Source of the DNA: Cytophagales bacterium UBA2561
GTDB taxonomy: Bacteria > Bacteroidota > Bacteroidia > Cytophagales > Thermoflexibacteraceae
Direction of reading: 5' to 3'
Assembly (NCBI GenBank): GCA_002340355.1
Contig: DDLX01000017.1
Span: 248,001-312,000, forward strand
DNA length: 64,000 nt
Shown: positions 9,307 through 17,603 of the stretch, one piece after another
Layout of the letters: every line of letters begins with the position of its first letter
How positions within the stretch are numbered: the stretch's first letter is position 1
Program-made: the position numbers and the translations under genes
Notes under the pieces: model-generated
Database searches by the model: none
What the model saw: only the letters and a program-made list of their open reading frames with translations
Told to the model about the DNA's origin: nothing

Positions 9307-10059
9307 TTATTGTTTTTGATATTTACTAGATACCTTAAACGGAAATTTTAAGGATTCATCTAAAAGCTCAATTTTTGTAAAGTTAATTTCAACAGACGTA
9401 TTTTGTTTTGTTTCGTCTTTGAAATATTGAAGATTGGCTTTGCTTTGATAGGGCAGTAAAAGTTTACCTACTTTCTGGAAATTTTCATAATTTATAGTCA
9501 ATTGATTTGCTGTATCTTCCTCTTCTTTGACGACAATTTTAGTAAGACGATTAATAAAACGACTAATAGAACTTTCGATTAAAAATCCTTGTACTTCTTG
9601 TTTACTCAAAAAGTGATTTCGACGTTTGACCAACTTAGTATTTTCTTGATTCTTGAACGGCAAATCAGCAATAATTAAAGATTGAATCATATCATAATTG
9701 ACTCGAAAATTTAACCGTTCGGAAATACTAGTATAGTCATGTGTATAATATCTTTTATTTCCTCTGTCTAATATAAAAACAGAATCTTTTGAAATAAGCA
9801 CCCGTAAACCTTCCACTCCTGCTAGCCGTGCCGAAAACCAAATGAGGCTATCTTTCCGCATCCGAATATAAATATTAGCTTTGGTTTTGTTGTCTTCATT
9901 TCGGTAATTCATCTTTCCTTTAGCAGAAAAATAATTAAAAACTAATCTATTAGGCTCATATTTTTCAGACCGAGTTGTATTTGGTAATTTATCAGGCTTC
10001 TGACAAGCTACTAACCCAATTAGTCCTAAAAGTCCAAACCAATAAGCATATTTTTTCAT
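9307..10059 (-). CDS. DUF4292 family lipoprotein
   Basis: A 250-residue predicted lipoprotein. The ATG at 10059 places a signal peptide (MKKYAYWFGLLGLIGLVAC) directly at the N-terminus with lipid attachment at C19; an upstream ATG at 10098 would add 13 residues before it and is less likely. The mature protein has F-N-Y-F-S-A-K-G-K-M-N-Y, then I-R-M-R-K-D-S-L-I-W-F-S and the G-V-E-G-L-R-V-L-I-S-x-D-S-V segment typical of DUF4292, a Bacteroidota family with a fold likely related to LolA/LolB. A role in lipoprotein handling at the outer membrane is a structural inference only. The DUF151 nuclease gene lies just upstream on the same strand, 76 bases away. Confidence 0.85.
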   Translation of the reverse strand: MKKYAYWFGLLGLIGLVACQKPDKLPNTTRSEKYEPNRLVFNYFSAKGKMNYRNEDNKTKANIYIRMRKDSLIWFSARLAGVEGLRVLISKDSVFILDRGNKRYYTHDYTSISERLNFRVNYDMIQSLIIADLPFKNQENTKLVKRRNHFLSKQEVQGFLIESSISRFINRLTKIVVKEEEDTANQLTINYENFQKVGKLLLPYQSKANLQYFKDETKQNTSVEINFTKIELLDESLKFPFKVSSKYQKQ

Positions 10060-10135
10060 GTATTTTCGGAAGAATACCTCAATAGAAATGATGTACAAAA
10101 AATTAGCAATGCCTGTTATTATTTGATATCATTGA

Positions 10136-10726
10136 TTAAGCACTTCGGCGATTCAGTTCGTCTCGAATTTTGGCAGCTTCTTCATAGTTTTCTTCTTCAA
10201 GAGCTTGATTCAAACGTTCTTCTAGCTGTTCATTGGTAAAGGCACTGGGATCTTGTGGGGTAGTCGAAGTGGAATCTTGCGTCTCAAGCGAAATTTCTTC
10301 TTCGGGTTCATCAATAACGATACCTGCCTCCATTAAGATTGCCTCATTGGTATAAATTGGTACATTAAAACGCAGTCCGATAGCGATGGCATCCGAAGGA
10401 CGAGCATCAATTTCGAAACGTTCAAATGTCTTATTATCCGAACAAACAATACGGGCATAGAAAACCCCTTCTCGAAGGTCAGAAATTATAATTTCAGTAA
10501 TATCATAATCAAAGGTCTCGGCAAAAGCCCGAAACAAATCGTGCGTCATAGGACGGTTTGAGGTAATTTTTTCGATTTCGATAGCGATAGCTTGCGCCTC
10601 AAACATCCCAATAATAATTGGTAAACGGCGATTGCGCCCTTCCTCACCCAATACTAAGGCAAAAGACCCTGATTGTTGGGATTGACTTGAAGACAGTCCC
10701 AAGATTTCTAGTTTGATTTTCTCCAC
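10136..10726 (-). CDS. Bifunctional nuclease family protein (DUF151) with UVR tail
   Basis: A 196-residue protein with an N-terminal DUF151/BFN domain (about 1-140; L-P-I-I-I-G-M-F-E-A-Q-A-I-A-I and D-A-R-P-S-D-A-I-A-I-G-L-R), an acidic linker, and a C-terminal UvrB/UvrC-type helical hairpin (about 165-194, L-x-x-A-L-x-x-E-N-Y-E-E-A-A-x-I-R-D-x-L). Plant and bacterial members of DUF151 have been reported to cleave DNA and RNA; the UVR motif mediates protein contacts. The start codon is GTG (10724-10726); no ATG lies near it and the first residues match the family start. It is probably co-transcribed with the downstream DUF4292 gene. Confidence 0.9.
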   Translation of the reverse strand: MEKIKLEILGLSSSQSQQSGSFALVLGEEGRNRRLPIIIGMFEAQAIAIEIEKITSNRPMTHDLFRAFAETFDYDITEIIISDLREGVFYARIVCSDNKTFERFEIDARPSDAIAIGLRFNVPIYTNEAILMEAGIVIDEPEEEISLETQDSTSTTPQDPSAFTNEQLEERLNQALEEENYEEAAKIRDELNRRSA

Positions 10727-11115
10727 GTTTCGCTTTTACTTTTGAATCTACGTTTGAATCGTCATCAGTTTTCGTTAGGCAAAATTAACAAAATATTATG
10801 GAAAGACGAATCTCTTTCAGCATTCCTCTTTCTCCGAAGTCTCCTCAAAATGTTGTTTCTAGGCCCAAATTTCTTCCCTAATTTCTCTTCTATTTTGTTT
10901 TTTCGAATAAAATTCCAAATTTTTATTTTGTTATTTTTAGGAACTTTTACCTAAACCAAAAACAAAGTTATAACTTTTTGACTATCAAATGAATCAAGTT
11001 TTAGATTAGTTGAATCTTTAAAATCAGATAGTTCCAAAAAGAAACCCTTATTTAACTAAAAACAAATTATTAAAAAATGTTTTGGCAAATCATTCCATAA
11101 ACAACCCCAACACAC
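10727..11115. other. Divergent intergenic region, DUF151 nuclease / E1 dehydrogenase
   Basis: No gene is supported here. It must hold two divergent promoters. A perfect 14-base palindrome, AAAGTTATAACTTT, lies at 10964-10977 and could be an operator, but in DNA this A/T-rich that is weak evidence. Confidence 0.25.
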
Positions 11116-13113
11116 ATGAACTTAGAACAAAATTTTAACCGAAAAAATTATTCAGATGACACTTTGCTTGGCTTATATACCGCATTATTGAAGCCTCGAC
11201 TCATCGAAGAAAAGATGTTGATTTTGTTACGACAAGGCAAAATCAGTAAATGGTTTTCGGGCATCGGACAAGAGGCAATCTCTGTAGGAGCAACCGAAGC
11301 CCTTGAATCAGATGAATATATCTTGACTATGCACCGTAATTTAGGTGTTTTTACAAGTCGAAACGTTCCGCTTTATCGCCTATTTTCACAATGGCAAGGC
11401 AAAACTGCAGGTTATACACAAGGACGAGACCGCTCTTTTCATTTTGGTACCAATGAGCATCATATCGTAGGAATGATTTCACATTTAGGAGCGCAATTAG
11501 CCGTAGGAAATGGAATTGCTTTAGCTAATCAACTTAAAAAATCTAAAAAAATAGCCTTAGCTTTTACAGGAGATGGTGCTACTTCTGAAGGAGATTTTCA
11601 TGAAGCAATGAATGTGGCTTCAGTTTGGCAGTTGCCTATTATTTTTATCATTGAAAATAATGGTTATGGGCTTTCTACTCCTAATAATGAGCAGTTTCGT
11701 TGTGCCAAAATTTCTGACCGTGCTAAAGGCTACGGTATGGAATCTATCATGATTGAAGGAAATAATATTTTGGAGGTATATGACACCATTTTAAACGTTT
11801 CAAAATATATCAAAAATAACCCTCAACCTATTATGGTTGAATGTCTTACTTTCAGAATGAGAGGACATGAAGAAGCCTCTGGTACAAAATATGTTCCTCA
11901 AGAACTCATGAACGAATGGCAAAAAAAAGACCCCATTTTGACCTATGAGAATTACTTAAAGAAATTAGGGATTTTGACTGATAAAAAGATTGAGAAATTA
12001 CGCGCTGATATCAAAAATCAAATCAATGAAGGACTCAAAAAAGCAAGTAATGAATCTTTTCCTGATTCCGATACAGAACGTGAAGAATCAGCCATGTATT
12101 CTCCTTTTACTTCTAATATTATCAAACCTAATTCATTAGAAAAATCTAAAAAAAGATTTATTGATGCTCTCTCAGATTCTTTACACCAAAACCTTCAAAA
12201 ATATCCGAATTTAATTTTGATGGGACAAGATATTGCCGAATATGGTGGAGTATTCAAAATTACGGAAGGCATGGTCGAAAAATATGGCAAAGATCGTATT
12301 CGAAATACGCCTCTTTGCGAATCGGCAATTATTGGAGCAGGATTAGGTTTATCTATTCAGCAAATGAAATCAGTGATTGAAATGCAATTTGCGGATTTTG
12401 TGACATGTGGTTTTAACCAAATCGTGAATAATTTAGCAAAAGTTTATTATCGTTGGCAACAAAATGCGGATGTCGTCATTCGGATGCCTACAGGGGCTGG
12501 AGTGGGTGCTGGTCCTTTTCATTCACAATCAAATGAGGCATGGTTTTTCCATACGGCAGGTCTCAAAATTGTCTATCCTTCAACACCTTATGATGCTAAG
12601 GGTTTATTAAATACGGCAATCGAAGACCCAAATCCATATTTATTTTTTGAGCATAAATATTTGTATCGGTCACTTTCCGAGACCATTCCAGATGATTTTT
12701 ATACCGTTCCAGTGGGTAAAGCCCGTATCGTTCAGGAAGGTTCAGATATTTCAATTATTACCTATGGAATGGGTGTCCATTGGGCTACTGAAATTGTTCA
12801 AAAATTGGATAAACAAGAAATTAGTATTGAAATTTTAGACTTACGAACTCTTTTGCCTTGGGACAAAGAAGCCGTTCAAAAAACAGTTTCTAAAACAGGA
12901 AAAGTATTAATTTGCCATGAAGACTGTTTAACAGGAGGTATTGGGGGAGAAATTTCGGCTTGGATTTCCGAGCATTGCTTTGAAAATTTAGACGCTCCTG
13001 TCATGCGAGTAGGTAGTTTAGATACTGCTGTTCCTTTTTCTAAAAATCTGGAAAATGACTTTTTGCCTCAGAATCGGCTACGAAAAAAACTTAAAGAATT
13101 AATATTATATTAA
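11116..13113 (+). CDS. Thiamine-diphosphate 2-oxoacid dehydrogenase E1, alpha and beta fused
   Basis: A 665-residue fusion of E1 alpha (about 1-325) and E1 beta (about 345-665), as in 2-oxoisovalerate or pyruvate dehydrogenase E1 of many Bacteroidota. The alpha half has the thiamine-diphosphate motif G152-D-G with E-G-D-F-H-E-A-M-N, closing at N181-N182. The beta half has G-Q-D-I-A-E-Y-G-G-V-F, C-E-S-A-I-I-G-A-G, E-M-Q-F-A-D-F and the H-S-Q-S-N-E-A-W segment. It decarboxylates a 2-oxo acid and passes the acyl group to an E2 lipoyl protein, which is not encoded nearby. The substrate (branched-chain or pyruvate) cannot be fixed by reading. It is a single-gene unit ending at a hairpin. Confidence 0.93.
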   Translation: MNLEQNFNRKNYSDDTLLGLYTALLKPRLIEEKMLILLRQGKISKWFSGIGQEAISVGATEALESDEYILTMHRNLGVFTSRNVPLYRLFSQWQGKTAGYTQGRDRSFHFGTNEHHIVGMISHLGAQLAVGNGIALANQLKKSKKIALAFTGDGATSEGDFHEAMNVASVWQLPIIFIIENNGYGLSTPNNEQFRCAKISDRAKGYGMESIMIEGNNILEVYDTILNVSKYIKNNPQPIMVECLTFRMRGHEEASGTKYVPQELMNEWQKKDPILTYENYLKKLGILTDKKIEKLRADIKNQINEGLKKASNESFPDSDTEREESAMYSPFTSNIIKPNSLEKSKKRFIDALSDSLHQNLQKYPNLILMGQDIAEYGGVFKITEGMVEKYGKDRIRNTPLCESAIIGAGLGLSIQQMKSVIEMQFADFVTCGFNQIVNNLAKVYYRWQQNADVVIRMPTGAGVGAGPFHSQSNEAWFFHTAGLKIVYPSTPYDAKGLLNTAIEDPNPYLFFEHKYLYRSLSETIPDDFYTVPVGKARIVQEGSDISIITYGMGVHWATEIVQKLDKQEISIEILDLRTLLPWDKEAVQKTVSKTGKVLICHEDCLTGGIGGEISAWISEHCFENLDAPVMRVGSLDTAVPFSKNLENDFLPQNRLRKKLKELILY

Positions 13114-13137
13114 AATATTACATTGTAGATTTATAGA

Positions 13138-13158
13138 ACCAGAGCCAAAAGCTCTGGT
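13138..13158. terminator. Terminator after the E1 gene
   Basis: Perfect 8-base stem ACCAGAGC / GCTCTGGT with a 5-base loop, 24 bases after the stop of the E1 gene and shared with the convergent lipoprotein gene. There is no long T tract. Confidence 0.6.
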
Positions 13159-13205
13159 CATTCTTAAAAAAATCAAAGAATAAATTTAATCTATTTTAGT
13201 TTTTA

Positions 13206-13679
13206 TTATAACTCAATAGAAGGCTTAATAAAGTGCATCACTTTCTCAGTGCGTATTGTATGGTGTTTACCTTGAAATATTTTAACTTCTTCTTTGATAC
13301 AAGAATATGTCAGAGAGTTTTCTGTTAATTCGTCAATATGACAATTTTCACAAAATGTTTTTTCCCCTTCATTTATATCAAATAATAGTTCTTTTTTCGT
13401 AGCCGAAAACTTCCAAAGTCCTGGTATTTCATGTTCTGAATCTACAAATGTACCGTCTGTATTGAGTTTCAGAATAGGTTTTTGATAAAAAATAGCATCA
13501 AATTGTTCTTTTTGTAGCTGGTCATCAATATAAACAGATTGATGAGCTTCCGCTAACTCCCACAATCCATAAAGATTCCTTTGTGGGCGATTCTTTACGG
13601 TCTGTTTAGTCTCTTCTTCACAACTCATTAAGCTAAACATCAACAAACTAAGAGCAGTTAAGGTAAAAAATCGTATCAT
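13206..13679 (-). CDS. Lipocalin-like lipoprotein, function unknown
   Basis: A 157-residue predicted lipoprotein. The ATG at 13679 gives a signal peptide ending L-M-S-C with lipidation at C20; a longer frame to 13742 adds residues that do not fit a signal peptide. The mature part opens with L-Y-G-L-W-E-L-A, continues with short beta-like stretches (I-L-K-L-N-T-D-G-T-F, P-G-L-W-K-F-S) and a C-E-N-C pair, and is compatible with the small lipocalin-like lipoproteins common in Bacteroidota. No enzymatic motif is present. It is probably anchored in the inner or outer membrane facing the periplasm. Confidence 0.75.
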   Translation of the reverse strand: MIRFFTLTALSLLMFSLMSCEEETKQTVKNRPQRNLYGLWELAEAHQSVYIDDQLQKEQFDAIFYQKPILKLNTDGTFVDSEHEIPGLWKFSATKKELLFDINEGEKTFCENCHIDELTENSLTYSCIKEEVKIFQGKHHTIRTEKVMHFIKPSIEL

Positions 13680-14591
13680 AAATTGGAGGTGGTTAGTATT
13701 TATTTTAAGTATTCTATTATCATACAAATTTGCATTAGTCAAAGATATTACTTTATCTACAAACTATTTCAATGAAATACAGTCAAAAGTTACATTTGTG
13801 ATTTTCATCCTTATTTTTTAATAGTCCTACAAAATAAAGATAAAATCTTTTCCATCTTCTCTACGAGAGAGAAAACTTCTGTAAGATAATCATCTCTACT
13901 TTGTACGAAGAAAGATGAAAATATTATGATTAATTTACAAAAATATAACCTTTTTTGCTCTACCCACTTCATGGAAGTAAGGTTTCCGAAAGATAACTCA
14001 AGATTTTAACCTTAAAACAGAACAAATTGACAAATCTTCTAAATCCTTAGGAAGTAAATCTTACTTAATTTATTAATATTTGGAATGATTTTTGATGCTG
14101 ATTTATTACTTCAGCTTATATCAACATAATTTTTTTAATCATATATCAGCCTAATATTCATAAACTTTCGCATAAGTCCTATTTTTTTCCTCTGTCAGGA
14201 TTAAAACGAAATTTTGAGATAGTTTATGGTAAATTAAGGTACTACCATTTAGAATACATCAGAAATTCTTGCCATCTAGATCACGCAAATCAGTAACTTT
14301 TTTAGTAAAGGATCATAAAACTACAAACTACTATTACACTATTTCTTTTTAAAAGGCACATATGTAACTAAGTAATTCTTTTTTACACATCTTTTACTTT
14401 TTTCTTTTCGTTTATCAAGATATAAACACACTAATCTATTTGATTTTTTGAAATATTCTTGAAATGAGAATGCTACATAGAAATCATTTAAGCTTCTTGT
14501 TTTTCCTTAAGGTTATACAAGATTTTATTACTCAAGCAAACAATTTTATAAACTCACTAATAAAACAATTTATAACTTTGTTTATGCTAAA
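13680..14591. other. Long intergenic region without a supported gene
   Basis: About 900 bases of very A/T-rich sequence between divergent genes. Short frames (for example 14464-14646) are low-complexity and overlap the NlpC/P60 start, so they are not called. No tRNA, recognisable RNA gene or strong hairpin was seen. It could be eroded coding sequence or a long regulatory region. Confidence 0.4.
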
Positions 14592-15305
14592 ATGCAAACT
14601 CGAACTACTTTTACATTTCCTATTTTTGCTTTTTTGTTTACAATAATTAGTTGGTTAACTCTCACAGAAACAGAAGCTAATATAAGAGACAAAATCACTA
14701 GTCAGCGTTGGTATCAACGTTGTTCACAGCAGTTAGGGATATCTATTTCAGCTTCAGAAAATCGTTTACTTTATACACGTTTAAGTGAGTGGTATGGTAC
14801 ACCTTATCAATTTGGGAATAATGAAATACAGATAGGAACAGATTGCTCAGGATTCGTTAGCAAAATTTATGCCGAAGTTTATGCTTTGTCTCTTCCGCGT
14901 ACTTCACAGTCTATGTATGATTATATTCAAAAAGTGCCTTATTCTGATTTACAAACAGGAGATTTAGTCTTTTTCCGTACAGGGAAGACATTTCGTATTA
15001 CACATGTAGGGATTTATCTCAAAGAGGGAAAATTCATTCATGCTAGTAGCTTTCACGGTGTAACTATTAGCAATTTAAATAAAACTTATTATCGCCAACG
15101 TTTAGTAGGAGTTGGACGGCACCAGCAAATGCAAAATTCAACATCTATGTCCTATCATTTCCAAAAATTATCACCTAAAAAAGCAGGATTAATTATTTCT
15201 CAAAAAAAATCCAATGATTCTTTACCTATTTCTCAAGAAATGATTAGCTCTAGATTTAAATATTTCCTAGAAAACCGAAGAATCCATACGGAGCGTTTTT
15301 ATTAA
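14592..15305 (+). CDS. NlpC/P60 family cell-wall hydrolase, secreted
   Basis: A 237-residue exported C40-family peptidase. Residues 1-29 form a signal peptide. The catalytic domain covers about 58-175: the nucleophile C85 in G-T-D-C-S-G-F, the first histidine H138 in I-T-H-V-G-I-Y, and H150 in F-I-H-A-S. These enzymes usually cut D-gamma-glutamyl-diaminopimelate bonds in peptidoglycan peptides. The last 60 residues are basic and without recognisable domain. The gene stands alone after a 900-base gap, and a copy of a dispersed repeat lies immediately downstream. Confidence 0.92.
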   Translation: MQTRTTFTFPIFAFLFTIISWLTLTETEANIRDKITSQRWYQRCSQQLGISISASENRLLYTRLSEWYGTPYQFGNNEIQIGTDCSGFVSKIYAEVYALSLPRTSQSMYDYIQKVPYSDLQTGDLVFFRTGKTFRITHVGIYLKEGKFIHASSFHGVTISNLNKTYYRQRLVGVGRHQQMQNSTSMSYHFQKLSPKKAGLIISQKKSNDSLPISQEMISSRFKYFLENRRIHTERFY

Positions 15306-15340
15306 TTTTTAACTAAAAAAATGATTACCAATTTTTTATA

Positions 15341-15452
15341 TAAACTTCCATAAGGTAGGGTTTGGAAATCGCCGATTTTTGAGCAATGAAAGCTATTTCA
15401 CTAGTTGAAGTTTATTTCCTCAGGATATTTTTCAAAAACTTTTAAACAACCT
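15341..15452 (+). repeat. Dispersed intergenic repeat, copy A
   Basis: This stretch aligns along its whole length with the reverse complement of 54029-54153. Shared blocks include AAGGTAGRGTTT, GGAAATCG..GATTTT, GAGCAAT, TTGAAGTT.ATTCCT and GATATTTTTCAAAAA. A mini-hairpin AAATC-nnn-GATTT is kept in both copies while its loop differs. It follows the NlpC/P60 stop by 35 bases. Confidence 0.75.
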
Positions 15453-15468
15453 CTTAAACTCTAAAATA

Positions 15469-15509
15469 GAAAAGCCTCGTTAAACAACGTAATTTTAACA
15501 AGGCTTTTC
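15469..15509. terminator. Bidirectional terminator between the NlpC/P60 gene and hisB
   Basis: Inverted repeat GAAAAGCCTCGTTAAA / TTTTAACAAGGCTTTTC with one mismatch and a short loop. It sits 24 bases past the hisB stop on the minus strand, and the arms themselves supply the A and T tracts in both directions. Confidence 0.85.
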
Positions 15510-15532
15510 TACTTTCAAATTCTATATTTTTC

Positions 15533-16633
15533 CTATAGAATTCCCTTTGTGCTAGGAATACGTTTGTCATCAGGATTTTGATAAATTGCCATCTTCATCG
15601 ATTTGGCAAATGCCTTAAAAATACCTTCAATTTTGTGATGGTCGTTTTGTCCTTCTGCCTTGATATTTAAGTTACAAGCTGCACTGTCAGCAAAAGATTT
15701 GAAAAAATGCTCCACCATTTCGGTCGGCATTTCACCTACTTTTTCCCGTTGGAAATCGGCTTGCCAAACTAGCCAAGGTCTTCCCGAAAAATCCAATGCT
15801 ACATTTGTCAAAACATCATCCATCGGCAAAGAAAAATGTCCGTAACGATTGATTCCCTGTTTGTTACCCAATGCTTTTTGGAAGGCTTCTCCCAAAGCCA
15901 ATGCCGTATCTTCAATGGTGTGATGCTCATCAATATGCAAATCACCTTTGACTTGAATTGTCAGATTGATCCCCGAATGTCGTGCCAATTGGTCAAGCAT
16001 GTGGTCAAAGAAACCAACTCCTGTATCCATTTTATAAATGCCTTCTCCATCCAAATCCAACTCAATCGAAATTTGAGTTTCGGAAGTTTTTCGTTCAAGG
16101 TGAACTCTTCGGGCTGAATTCTGTAAAAAATGGTAAATTTCATCCCAATTTTTGGCACTAAGTATCGCTCTTTCCGAAGTTTTATCCCCAATCAAAATTC
16201 CTTTTGCTCCCAGATTTTCAGCTAATTCGATATCAGAAAGACGATCTCCAATCACAAAAGAATTTGCCAAATCATACGTCTCGGCAAAGTATTCGGTGAG
16301 CATTCCCGTTCGAGGTTTTCGGGTGGGAGCATTTTCGTGTTCGAATGTTTTATCAATATGAACTTTATAAAAATGAATATTTTCTCCCGTCAAAATATCC
16401 ATCATTTTTTGGTGGGGTGCAATAAAATCAGCTTCGGGAAAAGATTCTGTTCCTAAACCATCTTGATTAGTAACCATCACCAAGACAAAATCCATCTCTT
16501 CGGCAATCTGGCGTAATCGAGAAATAGCACTTGGTAAAAATGCCAATTTTTCTAAGGAATCCACTTGATAATCTTCGGGCGGTTCAACGATAATGGTACC
16601 ATCTCGGTCAATGAATAAGAGACGTTTCTTCAT
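15533..16633 (-). CDS. hisB: Bifunctional histidinol-phosphatase / imidazoleglycerol-phosphate dehydratase
   Basis: A 366-residue fusion carrying two steps of histidine synthesis. The N-terminal HAD phosphatase (about 1-165) has the nucleophile motif D9-R-D11-G-T, then V-T-N-Q-D-G and G-D-R-L-S-D-I. The C-terminal dehydratase (about 175-366) has D-T-G-V-G-F-F-D-H-M-L-D-Q, D-E-H-H-T-I-E-D and D-H-H-K-I-E-G, the histidine/glutamate clusters that bind the metal. The cysteine/histidine zinc loop found in the E. coli phosphatase half is absent; the segment here reads H-E-N-A-P-T-R-K-P. No other his genes lie in the window. The gene ends at a strong hairpin. Confidence 0.95.
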   Translation of the reverse strand: MKKRLLFIDRDGTIIVEPPEDYQVDSLEKLAFLPSAISRLRQIAEEMDFVLVMVTNQDGLGTESFPEADFIAPHQKMMDILTGENIHFYKVHIDKTFEHENAPTRKPRTGMLTEYFAETYDLANSFVIGDRLSDIELAENLGAKGILIGDKTSERAILSAKNWDEIYHFLQNSARRVHLERKTSETQISIELDLDGEGIYKMDTGVGFFDHMLDQLARHSGINLTIQVKGDLHIDEHHTIEDTALALGEAFQKALGNKQGINRYGHFSLPMDDVLTNVALDFSGRPWLVWQADFQREKVGEMPTEMVEHFFKSFADSAACNLNIKAEGQNDHHKIEGIFKAFAKSMKMAIYQNPDDKRIPSTKGIL

Positions 16634-16858
16634 AGTTTATATGTTTGATACAATAAAATGAGTTTGTTAATTGAGGTGCAATTTCAATAAAAATTTGGGG
16701 AGATAAGCTTTCTTGTAGAATCCCATATCGAAATAAAAAATTGTTTATGCTATCATTTTTTGAATATGGTTACCTTCTATATTGTAGTAATAGTTACTAT
16801 TTAAAAACATGAGAAAAGAAATAATTTCTTCCTACTTTTTTTAATTATGGCGCAGTAT

Positions 16859-17596
16859 TCAGAGTGTATTAAACCATGTAAATACCTTTCCTGAATAACG
16901 CTTACTAACTTGAACTGTCTCTTGATTTATATATAACATATTACCGATATAGCCAGTCACCTTGTGCATATTAACAATGTGACTTCGGTGTACACGTAGA
17001 AATTGGTTAGGTAATTTTCGTCCAATCTTATGTAGTAAAACGGCATACATAAACTTCCCCACCTGTGTATGAATAAGTGTATAATTACTCTCTGCCTTCA
17101 GCCACAAAATATCTTTAAGATATACTCGCTTAAAAAAATTATCTTGTTTTAGAAATAAGCTATCATTTATACATAAAGCCTGATCATCTATCGCATTTTC
17201 TTTTTGCCTATCTGCGTAGTTCACTAAAGCCATTTCAATTGCAATCTTAATTGCTTGATCATTGAATGGCTTTAACATATAAGCTGCAGGTAAGACCCTT
17301 TTAGCACGCTCCACAAAATAAGAGTCTGCTTGGGATGTAAGAAAAATAAATGGAATCGGATATTGTTCATTGATATAACGTGCTAAATCAATTCCATCTA
17401 ATTCACCTTGCAAGACAATATCAATAATCGCTAAATCAATAGGTTGTTTTTGAGATAAGGTTTCTTTTAGTATAATTAAGGCTTGATGTACAGTTGGAAC
17501 ATATTTTACTACATAACCCATATCGGTAAGACGCATAGCAATATCTTCTGCTAAAATCATTTCATCTTCTACTACAAGAATGTGTACGTTTTGCAT
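16859..17596 (-). CDS. LytTR-family response regulator
   Basis: A 245-residue regulator with a receiver domain (about 1-120; acidic pair E10/D11, phosphoacceptor D59 in I-I-D-I, lysine in M-L-K-P-F) and a C-terminal LytTR DNA-binding domain (about 145-245; L-W-L-K-A-E-S-N-Y-T, F-L-R-V-H-R-S-H-I-V-N). The ATG at 17596 is chosen because MQNVHILVVEDE is a typical start and it leaves 7 bases after the kinase stop; the ATG at 17620 would overlap the kinase. It is the obvious partner of the histidine kinase directly upstream. Target genes are unknown; LytTR domains usually bind paired direct repeats. Confidence 0.93.
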   Translation of the reverse strand: MQNVHILVVEDEMILAEDIAMRLTDMGYVVKYVPTVHQALIILKETLSQKQPIDLAIIDIVLQGELDGIDLARYINEQYPIPFIFLTSQADSYFVERAKRVLPAAYMLKPFNDQAIKIAIEMALVNYADRQKENAIDDQALCINDSLFLKQDNFFKRVYLKDILWLKAESNYTLIHTQVGKFMYAVLLHKIGRKLPNQFLRVHRSHIVNMHKVTGYIGNMLYINQETVQVSKRYSGKVFTWFNTL

Positions 17597-17603
17597 AATT
17601 TTA

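Noticed and set aside
10742..10954. Small membrane protein in the DUF151/E1 gap
   Set aside because: Phenylalanine- and leucine-rich frame expected from A/T-rich non-coding sequence; no supporting start context.
14464..14646. Small hydrophobic protein
   Set aside because: Low-complexity frame overlapping the well-supported NlpC/P60 start, without family resemblance.
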